Shown here piece by piece: positions 33,401 through 44,511 of a DNA stretch of 64,000 nt. Source of the stretch: Alnus glutinosa (Eukaryota > Streptophyta > Magnoliopsida > Fagales > Betulaceae); NCBI RefSeq assembly GCF_958979055.1, contig NC_084886.1:43264654-43328653 (forward strand), given 5' to 3'. A program made the position numbers and the translations under genes. Under the pieces are notes generated by a model that was given only the letters and a program-made list of their open reading frames with translations, was not told the DNA's origin and made no database searches. Each line of letters begins with the position of its first letter. Position 1 is the first letter of the stretch.

Positions 33401-34515
33401 TGCTCAAATGCCTCTCCAAGGCCGAGTCGAATTATGTTCTTAGGGAAATCCATGGAGGTGTGTGCGGAGACCACTCAGGAGGAAGGATACTGGCACAAAA
33501 AACCATCCGAGCAGGCTACTATTGGCCTACGATCAAGAAAGATTCGGCTCTTCTCGTCAAAACCTGTGACAAGTGCCAGAGGTTCTCAAGAATCATTAAA
33601 GCAAGTCCCGAGAAGCTCACCCCCCTCACTTCTCCATGGCCATTTGCGAAATGGGAGGTGGATATAGTTGGCCCAATGCCGGTAGGGAAAGGTGGACGGA
33701 AGTTCTTGGTTGTAGCTGTAGACTATTTTACTAAATGGGCGGAAGCAGAAGCATTAGCAGCTATAACCACAGCAAATATTATAACTTTCCTCTGGAAGTC
33801 GGTGGTGTGCCGGTTTGGGATTCCTCATGCTTTCGTCACGGATAATGGGAAGCAGTTTGACTGTGAACCATTTCGGAAGTGGTGTTCGGAGCTCCGTATC
33901 CGAAACCATTATGCTTCGGTACTATACCCAAAGGCAAACGGTCAGGTAGAGGCGACGAATAAGACCCTGGTAAAGACTTTGAAGAAAAAGCTTGACAAGA
34001 AGAAAGGAGCATGGGTTGAATATGTTCCAGAGGTGCTGTGGTCGTACCGAACCACAAGAAGAACTCCAACAGGCGAGACACCATTCTCACTTACGTATGG
34101 AACCGAGGCGGTTATACCAGTCGAAGTAGGATCTCCAAGCTTCCGTGTAGCTCACTACAATCCAGGACTCAATGACGAAAAAGCTAAGGTACACCTGGAT
34201 CTTTTGCAGGAGAAAAGAGACGATGCTCACGTCACATGGGCAGCATATCAGAATCGAACGGCTCGGTACTTTAACAAACAGGTGGTGCCCAGAAAGTTTC
34301 AGCTCAGAGATTGGGTACTCAGGAAGGTGGGCTTAATGACGAAAGATCCAGTGGAAGGCAAAATGGGACCCGGATGGGAAGGTCCCTATAAGGTAGTAGG
34401 ATGCCATCAGAAAGGAGCTTATCGATTTATGACCGAGACAAGAAAGATACTCCCGAGATCATGGAATGCCGAGCACCTGAAGAAATATTTTATGTTATTT
34501 ATTGCTTTTTCCTAA
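30460..34515 (+). other. pol region of the Tat element
   Basis: Protease, reverse transcriptase, RNase H, a second RNase H-like domain and integrase follow in Ty3/gypsy order. Recognisable motifs include DTGSSADIL, MPFGLKNAGATYQRLVNRMF, YVDDLLVKS, DGSSTQGRSGVGVLL, and the integrase zinc-binding and core region with CDKCQRF and FVTDNGKQF. No chromodomain is present, unlike the element at 9660. Confidence 0.85.
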
Positions 34516-34544
34516 CAATTTCATATTCAATAGATGATCAAGCT

Positions 34545-35100
34545 ACATCAGCGTCCATCTGACTCCCCACCTCGAACGACTCGAAAGAGTAATGGTGGGG
34601 ATGTTCGGGAAAGAAATCCACCCGAATCCTTTCCTCGAACAACCCGAAAGGGTCAGAGAAAGGATACAAAGGGTTGAAACCTCTCGGTTGGAGGTTTCCG
34701 AAGGATGAGGACTAGAATCCGCCCGAATCCTTTCCTCGAACAGCCCGAAAGGGCCAGGGAAAGGATACAAAGGGTTGACACCCCACGGTTGGGGGTTTCC
34801 GAAGGATAAGGCTAAGGATATCCAAAGAAGAATCTGCACGAACCCTTTCCTCGAACAGCCCGAAAGGGCCAGGTAAAGGATACAAAGGGTTGAAACCTCC
34901 CGATTGGAGGTTTCCGAAGGATAAGATGATGGATATCCCGATTAGAATCCGCCCGAATCCTTTTCTCGAACAGCCCGAAAGGGCCAGGGAAAGGATATAA
35001 AGGGTTGAAACCTCCCGGTTGGAGGTTTCCGAAGGATAAGATGATGAATTGGTTCAAATCCTTTCCTCGGACTACCCGAAAGGGTTATGGAAAGGATACC
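34545..35100. repeat. Tandem repeats after the integrase of the Tat element
   Basis: About five imperfect units of roughly 90-120 bases carry AATCCTTTCCTCGAACAGCC, CGAAAGGG, AAAGGATACAAAGGGTTGA and GGAGGTTTCCGAAGGATAAG. Such arrays between pol and the 3' LTR are typical of Tat/Retand-type elements. Confidence 0.8.
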
Positions 35101-35296
35101 ACGACAAAGCTAGAAGATTTAAAGGAAAAGAGCATTCAAGATAGTCTATTCCTCAGATGACTTGAAGAGATTGTAGAAAAGAATATCAAAGTAAAAGGCT
35201 CCTCTGAATGCTATGATCAGAGAAGAGAGAATTAAAAGGTAAAAGTTTCATCCAAAAAGATTTCATTTCATATTTGAAGTCCTTTACAGGTTGATA

Positions 35297-35322
35297 AAAA
35301 AAAAAAATTAAAAAATTAAAAA

Positions 35323-35360
<38 letters not shown>
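35297..35360. repeat. A-rich tract
   Basis: About 60 almost pure A bases lie beside the stop end of the antisense gene. On the minus strand this is a T tract just after the coding region. Confidence 0.8.
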
Positions 35361-35363
<3 letters not shown>

Positions 35364-35387
35364 AGGCATCTGCCTGAGAAGCTTTTA

Positions 35388-38277
35388 GCTTGCGGCACCA
35401 TCAAGTGGATCTTCTCGAGGATCTGGCGTGTCATCACCCCAACTCGGAACATCAGGCATAAAGTCCTTACCGAACTCTTCCATCTCTAAAATGGCTTCTT
35501 CAGGAAAACCAACAAGCATTGGCCCAACAGTCTTGGGGTCGAATTTATATTGGGGATTCGTTACCAAGGTTCGAAAATTTTCGAAACCCCAATTGCATCC
35601 CCGAGCCCAACTCTGATCCTGAAGGTATGGTACATAGCTCAATTGCTTCAGATAACGCTTGAGCTTTGCCCGATCTGTGTCATATCTAGCCCTGAGCCTA
35701 ATTAAGAGGCTCTCCGAGTAATCCTGCGCCTTAACAGCTTTATTTCTCTCGGCCTCAAGTCTTTCAACCTCATCTTTCAGTTTGTCCTTTTCGGCTTCAG
35801 CATTCACAGCGTTTTTGCACGCTTCGGAGCATTCGTTTTGCACGGCCGACAAACGAAGGGACAACTGATCTGCACGATCCAGCTCGGTAGAAAGGCTTGC
35901 AACAGAACGTATGTACCGTTCATTGGCCTCCAGTACTTCTTTCTTCAAACAAGCATTGGCAGAACGCATCTCGGATATAGTCGAGTCCCGAGATGCGAGT
36001 TCCTCGTCCTTAGATTGAAGAAAGGCCTTCAGTGCCGCAACTTCATTCTCCAAGCCCGAGATGCGAGTTTGCACTTCGGGGGCAGGAGCAGGTGGGGGCA
36101 CCGGACGATTTTCGTACTTCTGCCAGAGGGCGGTCATCTTCACAAGAAGCTATAAAGAGAAAAGTAAGCAAAGTCAGAATCAAGAACCGAAAAGTGGATA
36201 GAATGAAAAGGCCTGGTTTCAAAAACTTACCTGATAATGAGAGATAAGAATGCCTTAAGCAATCTTCTCGGGAGAAGACACCCCTGCATTTCCCAGATAC
36301 CCCTCGGGAATTAGGTTCTTTATAGCCTCCATTGGATGACCCAGAAGGCCTCTGCCCAAACTTCAAAACCAGCTGAGACCTTAGAAGAGGAGCTAGGACC
36401 CACAAAAGGTACAGCCCCTGTACTTGGAGCCGCTTCCGTCCCATCAAATCTTAATCTGGAAGGGCTGGCCTCAACACAAGACCCGCTCCTAGTAGAAGAC
36501 TCGGGAAGCACACCTGCTTCAGGAATGATGTGCTCGGAGTCTATCCGAGACTCTTCAGGCACTCCGAGATCCGGAGTTACTTCGGGTTGACTTGCACCCT
36601 GTACTTCAGAAGCGGCGCCCGACATATCTTGATCAACCGCTTCCTGAGAAGTTCTAGGCTCTTCGATATTTTCAACCTCAGGTGCTCCAGTATGAGTTTC
36701 AAGTTGTACAAGTGCAGAACATGGAGCTTGGGGGGTGGCATGCCCCGTTTCACGGTTTTCCTCGGGAGGTGGTGGAGTGTCTGGACGTTCCGAGGAAGGA
36801 GTCCGGGGAGTACCTTCGGCTTCAAACTCCTCAACAAAAGGCTCATCTCGGGGGGTGCCACCTTCCTCATCCCTCTCTTCAAGAGATTCACCACCTGAAG
36901 CAGTGGGCTCTTGACGCACCTCCTCGGCATCAGAAGGTCTTATAACCGCCTTGCCCCACATCCGCTCGGCCTCCAAGATCTTTTCAGCAATTCGGTCCTG
37001 GGCTGTGAACTTTCGCTTTCTGGCTGGGTGTTTTACCCTACGCGTGACTTGTATGTCTCGGGCCTCAGGAACAGTTTCATCTCCTTCTCCAGATCTCTCT
37101 GGTTCCGGGGTAATCACTATCGAAGTTCCGAGAGGAGGTTCCTCAAAAGAAGTTTATGCACCCTGTTCACCCTGATACGATGCCTCGGAGCCAGACTCAT
37201 CCCTTAAAACAAAGGAAGGAGCAGCACTAGCTTCTGGTGTAGAAGAAACTTCTGGAATGAAACCCCGAAAACTTGCAGATCCCTCTTCAACGTTCACTCC
37301 AGATGACGGTACCGAAGGGGGAGTTCTCCTTGCACCCAAGGCAGCTAGAGGAATGTTTTGTTTCTTCCGCAAAGGGACATCTTCGGGAACTTCTTCGGAA
37401 CTTTTGAATGGCCTCTTCTTAGTAACAGGCCTCGGAGATGGAGGGGCATCATTCCTCTTCTTAATAGCCCCTCTCTTGGTAATAAGCTGTTTGTCTCTCG
37501 GGATGTCGTATCCGAGAAATTGCCTTAAGTTCTCCTCGGTGACAAGGCTGTCAAAATCAACTTCCTCAAACTTGTCAGCCTTGACCCTAGCTGCGGACCA
37601 CCCACTTATCTTCTTGACATCCTCCTGGTCGGATACACTGAGTGAAGGGGGGTCGCTTCGGTCAAGTCGTAGCAATTGCCAGGTCCGAGGCATCCTACGG
37701 TTTTTAGGCAGAAGAGTATCTTCAGGGCATTCCCACTCCCCAGAAACTCTGAAAAATTGCATCTCTCAGAATTTGTTGTTTGTTAGCCCACTCTTAAGCT
37801 TGATGAAGACAGGCGGGTGACGAACACAGAGTTCAATCATCCCCTCTGAAGTTTGCCTCGGTCTGTAGATGTTGAAAAATTGCAGGATCTTCATCTCCTT
37901 CTTCAACACGAGCCTCCAAAGGATGTACGAAGCGAACAGATACCTCCAGGCATTGGGCATAATCTGACTGGGTGCAACCATCAGAAAAAGGACGAAATCC
38001 CGAGCAATCTCCGGAAACGGTAACCATAGCCAGCAAGAAACATCCTCTCATACAGTGTAATGTCGCCGCCGTTGATAAGCCGACACTCAGGTGCTTGGTA
38101 AAACATCCTCACTGTTGGAGGAATGTCGTAGTTCAGGCGAAGCACACCCTCATGCTTCGCAAAAAGGGCGGTTTCCACCTTACTCTCAAGGGGAGAAAGA
38201 TCCACGGAGCCGTCGGACCTCATTGTCCGAGCCCGAGACGTTACAGGAACGGTTGAAGCAGCCTTCTTAGGAGCCAT
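35388..38277 (-). other. Antisense accessory gene of the Tat element
   Basis: Several coding stretches run antisense to gag-pol between the integrase and the right LTR. The first begins MAPKKAASTVPVTSRARTMR (from 38277) and has PTVRMFYQAPECRLINGG. The last (35.4-36.1 kb) is a long coiled-coil rich region (ISGLENEVAALKAFLQSKDE and following) with an acidic tail. Upstream on the minus strand are a CT-rich leader (38349-38387) and a TATTTAAA box near 38428-38436. Extra antisense ORFs in this position are known for the Tat lineage and are probably spliced. Function is unknown. Treated as part of a broken element. Confidence 0.7.
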
Positions 38278-38348
38278 TGAAAAAGAAGAAAAGAATAAAT
38301 AGAGGATACAGGGAAAGAAAAGAGTGTAAGAAGAAGGCAACAATATAG

Positions 38349-38349
38349 G

Positions 38350-38387
<38 letters not shown>
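38349..38387. repeat. GA microsatellite
   Basis: A pure (GA)n run of about 39 bases in the leader of the antisense gene. It reads CT on the transcribed strand. Confidence 0.85.
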
Positions 38388-38389
<2 letters not shown>

Positions 38390-38729
38390 AGTAAATGACA
38401 AGGAATGAACAGTGAAAGTGTTCAAAACTTTAAATACCCCCTTCCCTACGTGTCCAAAATATCAAAAGGCGCCATCATTTCAAAATTTCCGAAGTTGAAA
38501 AGGCGTGCATTCCGTATTCAAGAATTAAATGCGCTACCTCGATAGTACCGTTTCATGATGACAAAGGACGGCGTTTCAGAGCTGACGTCGTCATTGGAAA
38601 AGAAGCGGCAAGGTTTAAATGTTTGAACTGTTGAAAAGACGCGCCCTTCACTGTAGCAGGTACAGGTTGGCAGACGAAAAATAATTCTCTTATTTCCATT
38701 TTCTGAAATCAGAGAATTAGGAGGGTAAC

Positions 38730-39624
38730 TGTTAGGGATAAAATTAACCCTAGAGACATGTGGATTCAGAAACATCTCGGAGTTACGTCTCGGACATTTG
38801 TTCCGCCCAGCAAAGAAAAGATCGTCTAGGTATAAAGACATTTCGGAGGTATAACGACGTCTCGGTCTTAACATTCCAAGTTACGGTATATAAAATATTC
38901 CGGGATCTCCTACTCTGATCGGAGCGAACATATCTCGGATATTTGAATCTCGGAGTAATAGCACCTCAGGGGTAATAGCGCATCGGGGTAATAACGCCTC
39001 GGTGTGATATCAAGTCGATGCAACAACATCTCGGAGTAACAACATCTCGGCCTTACACAACCCTGTTATGGTGCGGCGATACCCCGAGATCTCCAAGTCG
39101 GAGCGAACATATCTCAGGTATCATCACCTCGGAGGTTGGCTGAAGTGTACCGCAGTTGTTTTAGAATGCGATAAGGATAGAATCCCAGAAGATCAGGGAT
39201 AAACCACAATTCCATAATTAATGGGATAAGATAATTATTGATACGGAATCAAGTTTAAAGAGGTACAAACGCAATCAACTTCGGACTCTACAATCCCATT
39301 CGAATTCCCTGAAGATATGGTTAAAGTTCAACCAAGCTAGGACTCAAACTCCTAATCCAACTAGGCGTCAAGAAGACTGGTGAGACCGCAAGTCTGGCCT
39401 ATAAATAAGACCGTTACACCAGGTATGAAAGGACGAATTCTCTGAGCTCTTGAGATTGAGATTGAAAATACTCTTCAGAAAATTGATTTGAACTAACTTA
39501 GGCATCGGAGTGGGCGTAGTCGGCACCCCCGACGAGTTGTTTGTTCTTTTTGCAGGATTGAAATAGTAGAACCCAGCGGCGAATCACCAGGCGACACGTC
39601 ACCATACCGAAAACTGTACCAACA
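38730..39624 (+). repeat. Right LTR of the Tat element
   Basis: 895 bases from TGTTAGGGATAAAATTAACC to CTGTACCAACA, preceded by a purine-rich AGAGAATTAGGAGGG stretch as expected for a polypurine tract. It contains repeated ATCTCGG/CTCGGAGT phrases. Its last 271 bases are the left LTR portion. MITE sequence starts at the next base. Confidence 0.85.
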
Positions 39625-39713
39625 TACATTATATCACGTCAATCACTTTTTACTACTACTAAAAAAAAAAAAGGATCTCTCAAGTATGAGGGTAAGGTGT
39701 TACCAAACGGGCC
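39625..39713. mobile_element. Right part of the family-1 MITE (right duplicate begins)
   Basis: TACATTATATCACGTCAATC through TTACCAAACGGGCC matches 7653-7743. The left two thirds of the MITE are absent, since the Tat LTR ends exactly here. This marks both the Tat insertion site and the left limit of the right duplicate. Confidence 0.85.
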
Positions 39714-40045
39714 AATATATAACGATTGTAGGAGTGCATAGACGCAATAAAGAGTGAGAAACTAGAGAATTATAGTATATTTACTTTAATGAAGGAGGTT
39801 CCTTTTTCATATCTCTAAATTACATCTGCAGAAAACAGAATCGTCCTAAAAATGGAGAACATTTCTGTGTCTTTATTAGCATTCATTATTTTTGCACTGG
39901 TAAAAGGTCACAACGTCTGCAGGCCAATAATGCTAAAAATAAATATTTCCTTCGGTCAGCCAATTATATACTACCAAGGACAGAAATTCATCTCAAATAG
40001 AAAATCAGTATTCAAAAAGGTGTGTATAGGTGTTACTGCTGTCTT

Positions 40046-40093
40046 GTCCCACATTGCCAACACGAGACGAGCGCCGGGACAAGTCGGATAATT
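40046..40093 (+). promoter_or_regulatory. Plant snRNA promoter (USE plus TATA-like) for U2, right copy
   Basis: GTCCCACATTG at 40046-40056 and ATAATT at 40088-40093 keep the Pol II snRNA spacing. The two copies differ here by one base (G against A at the first USE position); both fit the R of the consensus. Confidence 0.75.
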
Positions 40094-40121
40094 ACAAACA
40101 GCATGAGTGGCTAGAATGTTC

Positions 40122-40318
40122 ATACCTTTCTCGGCCTTTTGGCTAAGATCAAGTGTAGTATCTGTTCTTATCAGTTTAATATCTGTTACGTGGCCCATCG
40201 GGCCACATGATATTAAATTAATTTCTCTTAATTGGGGGAGAGTCAATCGCAGTAGCTTGCTACTGAGCCTCTCGAGCGTCGCCTATGTGTAGCACTATTG
40301 CACGGGCTTGGCGCACCC
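40122..40318 (+). ncRNA. U2: U2 spliceosomal snRNA (right copy)
   Basis: It has the same structure as 8152-8348, with ATACCTTTCTCGGCCTTTTG at the start and GTAGTA in the branch-site region. Its stem IIb closes fully (GTGGCCCATCGGGCCAC), and GGGCTTGGCGCACCC is nearer to the plant consensus than the left copy's GGGCCTAGCGCACCC. The Sm stretch and the 5' arm of stem IV are atypical in both copies, so function is not certain. Confidence 0.85.
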
Positions 40319-41156
40319 TACCCAAATCAAAACCAAGGTACTCTTGGCTCGTACCCGTTTCGATGTGTTTCGGTTCTTCCGAACAAGACAACTTTCGTTA
40401 ACAAGTCGAGTTAGATTTGCCAGAATGTTTAGTGTTAAATGAGTAGAAAGTTACACACCACTAATTTCTTCATGAAGTTTATGCAATCTTCTATGTGATT
40501 GTAATGCTCCCAAGTCCCAAGTGGCAAAACGAGTCATTTTTATCATCTGTGACCCCCACCATGAAATCTTTAATGTCCAAAAGATCCAAATGCTGAGGGA
40601 GATATTTGAAAATTCATTGCAGCCTTCTTCTCTGACTAATTCACAAGCTCCCTCTATTATACTCGATCTGACGGATCAGAAAGTTGTTGTAAGGGTGTTG
40701 CATGTACGAAAACATGAGCTTCAAGAAACTGCTTGGGATCGAAATAATATATAGATGAAGAAAAATCTAGCTAGCTGTATGACTAATGAGGGTCCATCTG
40801 GCATTAACTGACTACATTTGTACACTGAATAAAATACTGCTGTTTATAAGACTGCCTTAACTGGCTGCTAGCTGTTTCCCTGATAACAATGCTAAATAGT
40901 TTATGTTCAATAGGCCAGGGACCTCATAATTTCAGTTTTTGACGTCTTGTTAAACTCTTGGGGCCAACTTTGATGCATGCGTCTTCTCTTTCTCTTTAAG
41001 AGAATCTATCAAATTTTTAAACAATTTATATTTTTTGTTGATGAATAAACGAACTTCTTTAATAACCACGAAAACATTGGTAGGTGTTGCAAATTTTAGA
41101 AACACCCATCAAAAATCACTTCCATTTCCAAATTGGAAGGTGTTCCCACCATTGGC

Positions 41157-41695
41157 ATGGCGAAGGAAATGACGATTGATCTTTCAAAAATCACACTCCG
41201 TCCATATAAAATTTTCGATGTTGATGACTTCTTGATGTACGGTGGCGACGACAAAGTGACACGGTTCACCCGGTGGAACACCTTCACCTCCAAGGGATAA
41301 GCACTTTCCTATATCAATGCAAGGACTACTGCATTCCGCACCCTTATTGTAGATCCATATGCATAGCTGACCGTTCGATCGGATTTATTATCATCGTGCC
41401 AAAATCCGGTGATGACAGATGTAGGACAGATGTTGGGTACGCCTTAGCTGCCGAGTACTGGGGGCAAGGTATAATAGCTAGAGCAGTGAAGATGGCCATC
41501 GCCCAAGGGTTAAAAGAATTCCCAGATGTGGTCAGGTTTCAAGCTTTGGTTGAGTTGGAGAACAACGCCTCTCAAAAGGTCTTGGAGAAACTTGGGTTCC
41601 TCAAGGAAGGTGTCATGAGGAAGTATAGCCTAGACAAAGGTAAGAGCAGGGATACGGTGATGTACAGTCTTTTGTCTACTGATCCTATTCCTTGA
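41157..41695 (+). pseudogene. GNAT acetyltransferase pseudogene, right copy
   Basis: It is uninterrupted by any element. It reads MAKEMTIDLSKITLRPYKIF and TRWNTFTSKG, followed by a stop (TAA 41298-41300). After the one-base frame change shared with the left copy it runs to SLLSTDPIP and a stop at 41693-41695. The conserved part includes DDRCRTDVGYALAAEYWGQG (acetyl-CoA loop) and FQALVELENNASQKVLEKLG. It shows the intact tail that the chromovirus separates in the left copy. Confidence 0.8.
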
Positions 41696-41846
41696 ACTGT
41701 TCCTTCTCCAGCCTTCAGCTTGGTTTTTACAGCCATTACTAAATTTTCACAGTTTGTGTATTTGAATTGGCTATTTTGTGCAGTTGCCAATATCATATAT
41801 TATATTTTGCACTGGAATGTAAATGGCTGATTTGTCTGCTCTGGGC

Positions 41847-42055
41847 ACGAACTGCTAGGGGCTAGATATAGTCACAATCACAGTAGCAATATTGGAGATG
41901 GGTGTCTCTAGGGTGTTCAATTCCCATATTTGGTGAGGATTGAAGCTTTGGTAGAGGTAAAAAATAAGGGGTCGGCGTCAAAGTACAAAAGGTTGGGTTT
42001 CTGAGAGAAGGGTTGTTAAGGAAGTATAGGTTTTGTAAAGGAGAGATTAGAGGCA
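41847..42055 (+). pseudogene. GNAT C-terminal fragment, right copy
   Basis: Matches 15181-15395 with a few substitutions, one of which turns the W of the acetyl-CoA loop region into a stop (TGCTAGGGG). It contains ALVEVKNKG and FLREGLLRKYRFCKG. Confidence 0.6.
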
Positions 42056-42123
42056 TATGCTTAGCTATAGCTTCCCAGTAACAGACAATATGATGTAAGT
42101 GATATGATCATAAATATGGTGTA

Positions 42124-42170
42124 GTCCCACATTGGAAAAGGCAGAAGAGAACCCAAACGGGAATATTATA
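42124..42170 (+). promoter_or_regulatory. snRNA promoter of the U2-like relic, right copy
   Basis: GTCCCACATTG at 42124-42134 and TATTATA at 42164-42170 are unchanged relative to the left copy. Confidence 0.7.
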
Positions 42171-42201
42171 CAAAAGAGAGCAGCTCTTGTGTAGAAAGGT
42201 A

Positions 42202-42328
42202 GTGCACTTCTCGACCTTTTGGTTATGATCAAGTGTAGTATCTGTTGTTTTCAGTTTAATTAATATCTAATAAGTGGCCCAATGGGCCTCATGATATGAA
42301 ATTTATTTTGATTGGGGAGAGCCATCGA
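42202..42328 (+). pseudogene. Truncated U2 snRNA-like gene, right copy
   Basis: Same as 15536-15662, with CTTCTCGACCTTTTGG, the GTAGTA element and no recognisable 3' domain. Three or four substitutions separate the copies, none in the branch-site element. Confidence 0.65.
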
Positions 42329-42731
42329 TACATTCTTTTAGTATTATAATTATCAGTCATTCCTACATGTACATAATCATCTCTGTCATTGTTATGCTAC
42401 ATACTATACACACTGTAGGCTTCCTTGCAAATTATCCTTGATCTTGGGGTACGTGGAATGACTTCTATTCGAGAAATAAACAGTGAAATTAATTAGCATT
42501 TCTCATCGGAATGACTATATATTGCTTAAATTTAATTAGAGTACATGAGAAATTAAAGTACAAATTTCTATTTTAGCTACTAATTTTTCTATATATACTC
42601 TAACAATTCTTTATTATACTCGCTAAAAATTATATTCTGCCTATTTTACTTGAGGAGAAAAATAGCTCATAATAACTAAATTTAACTATTATAAGCCATT
42701 TAGCTATTCTGTTGGAGATGTTCCGATAAAA

Positions 42732-43251
42732 ATAGTTATTCATTATCATATACTCTAACACCAAGGGTATGCATAATTGATTAGTCCATTAGGAAAAGTA
42801 ATAACTATTCCTAAGAGAAGAAAAAGGTAGAATACTCTTATTCCGGTGGCAACACATGCATGCTCTAACTGTAATTAAATAAAAATCACTAAAATACCCA
42901 CATATTTTATTTTTATTTTTTAAAAAATAAAAAGCTGAGGCTTTGTTTGTTTAAGAAGGTGGAACTCTGGCGGCCGGTGGCGGATTTCGGCGACCGGTAG
43001 TGGATTTTAGAAAACTCCTGCGATCGGAGGTGGATTCCGTCTGATTTCGACAGTGGCCACGACGGATTCCAGTGAACTTCAACGACGACGACAAATTCCA
43101 ATGGATTATGTGTATGTGTGTGTGTTTTCGATTTGTTTTGAAAAATAGTCTTTCCCTAAAAGTATAACTATTTTTCTCCCTTTTTTTTTTTAAGAGGAAT
43201 GGCTATTACTTAATTTAAGGAATAGTCATTCTTATGTGAATGGGCGAAATG
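42732..43251. mobile_element. Inverted-repeat element with GC-rich core, right copy
   Basis: Right-hand counterpart of 16066-16600. It differs mainly in the length of a T tract near 43180-43191. Confidence 0.4.
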
Positions 43252-43980
43252 GCTATTCCAAGGCTAAACTCTTACAAATCGATAAAATAGCTATTAGGGG
43301 GGAAAATATGGATGTGAATGCGGTTATTAGCAATATCCATAACCGCATTATATGATTATTGTTCGCATACGTGTGGTTATTGCGATTATTATCTGCTATC
43401 TGTATGTGAGGTAATGAACGTTTTGAATTACTATCACTACAAAAAAAAAAAAAAAAAAAAAAAAAGGTGTTTTGAGTCCTTTTTTTAAAGCTGTTTTAAG
43501 GCCTTAAAACGGCTCAAAACATTTTGAGCCGTTTTTTTTTAGCCGCTTTCAAAATGGCTCAACATATAGCGTATTAAAATCTTGTTTCGAGCCGGTTTGA
43601 ACTAAAACGACTCTAATTTGAGCCGTTTTAATTAAAGCGACTCAAACCAGTTTAAATCGCTTTTTAAAATGGCTCCAATTAGTTAGAGACGTTTTGTCAA
43701 AAACGGCTAGCTGGACTAAATGGCTACAACCAAATTGCTGGAAATCAGCTTTATCTTCTAAGCAATGGGCTATTATCATGGACATATAGCATAAATCAGG
43801 GACAACATCTTGGGAAAGTATTCCCCATAATCATCAAAGAAAATGAATACATTATCCAATAACAAGATTTTTAACTCAAAACTATTCTAATTCAAACATC
43901 AACCTTCTAAAAATCCAGAACACTGACAGTCATACCAAACACCAAATGGAAAAACAGGGGAACCGTTCAAAACCTAAATG

Positions 43981-44190
43981 TCAGTTACAAAAAAACTCGA
44001 CTGAGCTTTTTTCCTCGTGCTCTTCTTCCTTCTTTGCAGCCTTCTTTGTCTTCTTCTTCGGCAACTCGGGCTTCGACTTAGCCGTGCTCTTCTTCCTTCT
44101 TGGCCGAGCTCCTGGGCTAGTCACCATCGTTGGCGGCAACTTGAGCTTCGTTGGGTCTTGCTGCTTGCCACTTTGTTTCTTGGGCGCCAT
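43981..44190 (-). CDS. Small lysine-rich ORF inside the CACTA element
   Basis: This is a 69-codon minus-strand frame starting MAPKKQSGKQQDPTKLKLPP, rich in Lys, Pro and Glu (KKKTKKAAKKEEEHEEK near the end). A TATAAAAG box on the minus strand (44413-44420) and a CT-rich leader (44212-44264) precede it, so it is laid out like a short gene. I recognise no family; a captured host gene 5' end is possible. No signal peptide or membrane segment is seen. It may equally be chance coding. Confidence 0.35.
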   Translation of the reverse strand: MAPKKQSGKQQDPTKLKLPPTMVTSPGARPRRKKSTAKSKPELPKKKTKKAAKKEEEHEEKSSVEFFCN

Positions 44191-44211
44191 AAGAGAGACA
44201 ATGAAAGAAAG

Positions 44212-44264
<53 letters not shown>
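44212..44264. repeat. CT microsatellite
   Basis: About 52 bases of pure CT in the CACTA element, reading GA on the strand of the small ORF's leader. Confidence 0.9.
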
Positions 44265-44269
<5 letters not shown>

Positions 44270-44468
44270 ATTGTGTGTGTCTCTCAGTTGGACGCTCCCT
44301 CTGTTTTTCATCTTTCTGGGTTCAGGCGAGAAGAGGCTAAACAAGAAAGAAGAAAAAGAAAAAGAAAAAAGACAGAAAGAAGATGTCAGTTTTTGCGTGG
44401 GGCTGCCTGTACCTTTTATAAGAGAAAAGGAAATAAAAAAAAGTTCAAAAATTTTTGAACGAAAATAT

Positions 44469-44511
44469 GAGGGGGCGCGGGACACGAAATTTTCGTGTCC
44501 CGCGCCCCCTC
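44469..44511. repeat. Perfect 21-bp palindrome, GC-rich
   Basis: Arm GAGGGGGCGCGGGACACGAA plus A (44469-44489), one spacer T, then the exact complement (44491-44511). Flanking AAAACGACTTGGAGTCGTTTT (44515-44535) is a second perfect palindrome. Confidence 0.95.

Larger units (their letters stand above)
26047..39624 (+). mobile_element. Ty3/gypsy Tat-lineage LTR element, broken, with nested insertion
   Basis: Plus-strand element of about 13.6 kb including a nested 2.67-kb insertion. Order: left LTR portion, primer-binding site TGGCGCCGTCTGTGGGAAC (26321-26339), gag (about 26.4-27.7 kb; retrotransposon gag motif FLAQFVSGRARRK), nested insertion, protease (LVDTGSSADILF, near 30.8 kb), reverse transcriptase (about 31.3-32.2 kb, YVDDLLVKS), RNase H, a second RNase H-like domain (VFVDGSSTQGRSGVG) and integrase (about 33.3-34.5 kb). 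Tandem repeats, an A-rich tract and an antisense gene precede the 895-base right LTR. Dual RNase H, this primer site and extra antisense ORFs are Tat features. Coding is interrupted in about five places. The shared LTR part differs by about 3% by eye, so it is older than the chromovirus. Confidence 0.9.

Noticed and set aside
26047-39624. Tat element as the product of simple LTR-LTR recombination between two insertions that made the duplication
   Set aside because: That would leave a complete LTR at the left edge. The edge lies inside the LTR and shows an AAT overlap with the invertase intron, which fits end joining better.
41157-41695. Functional GNAT gene in the right copy
   Set aside because: It has an early stop and a one-base frame change, so no full-length acetyltransferase can be read from it.
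43946-44458. 170-codon plus-strand frame in the CACTA element
   Set aside because: Much of it is SLSLSL coding from the CT microsatellite, and it lies antisense to the better supported TATA-led frame.
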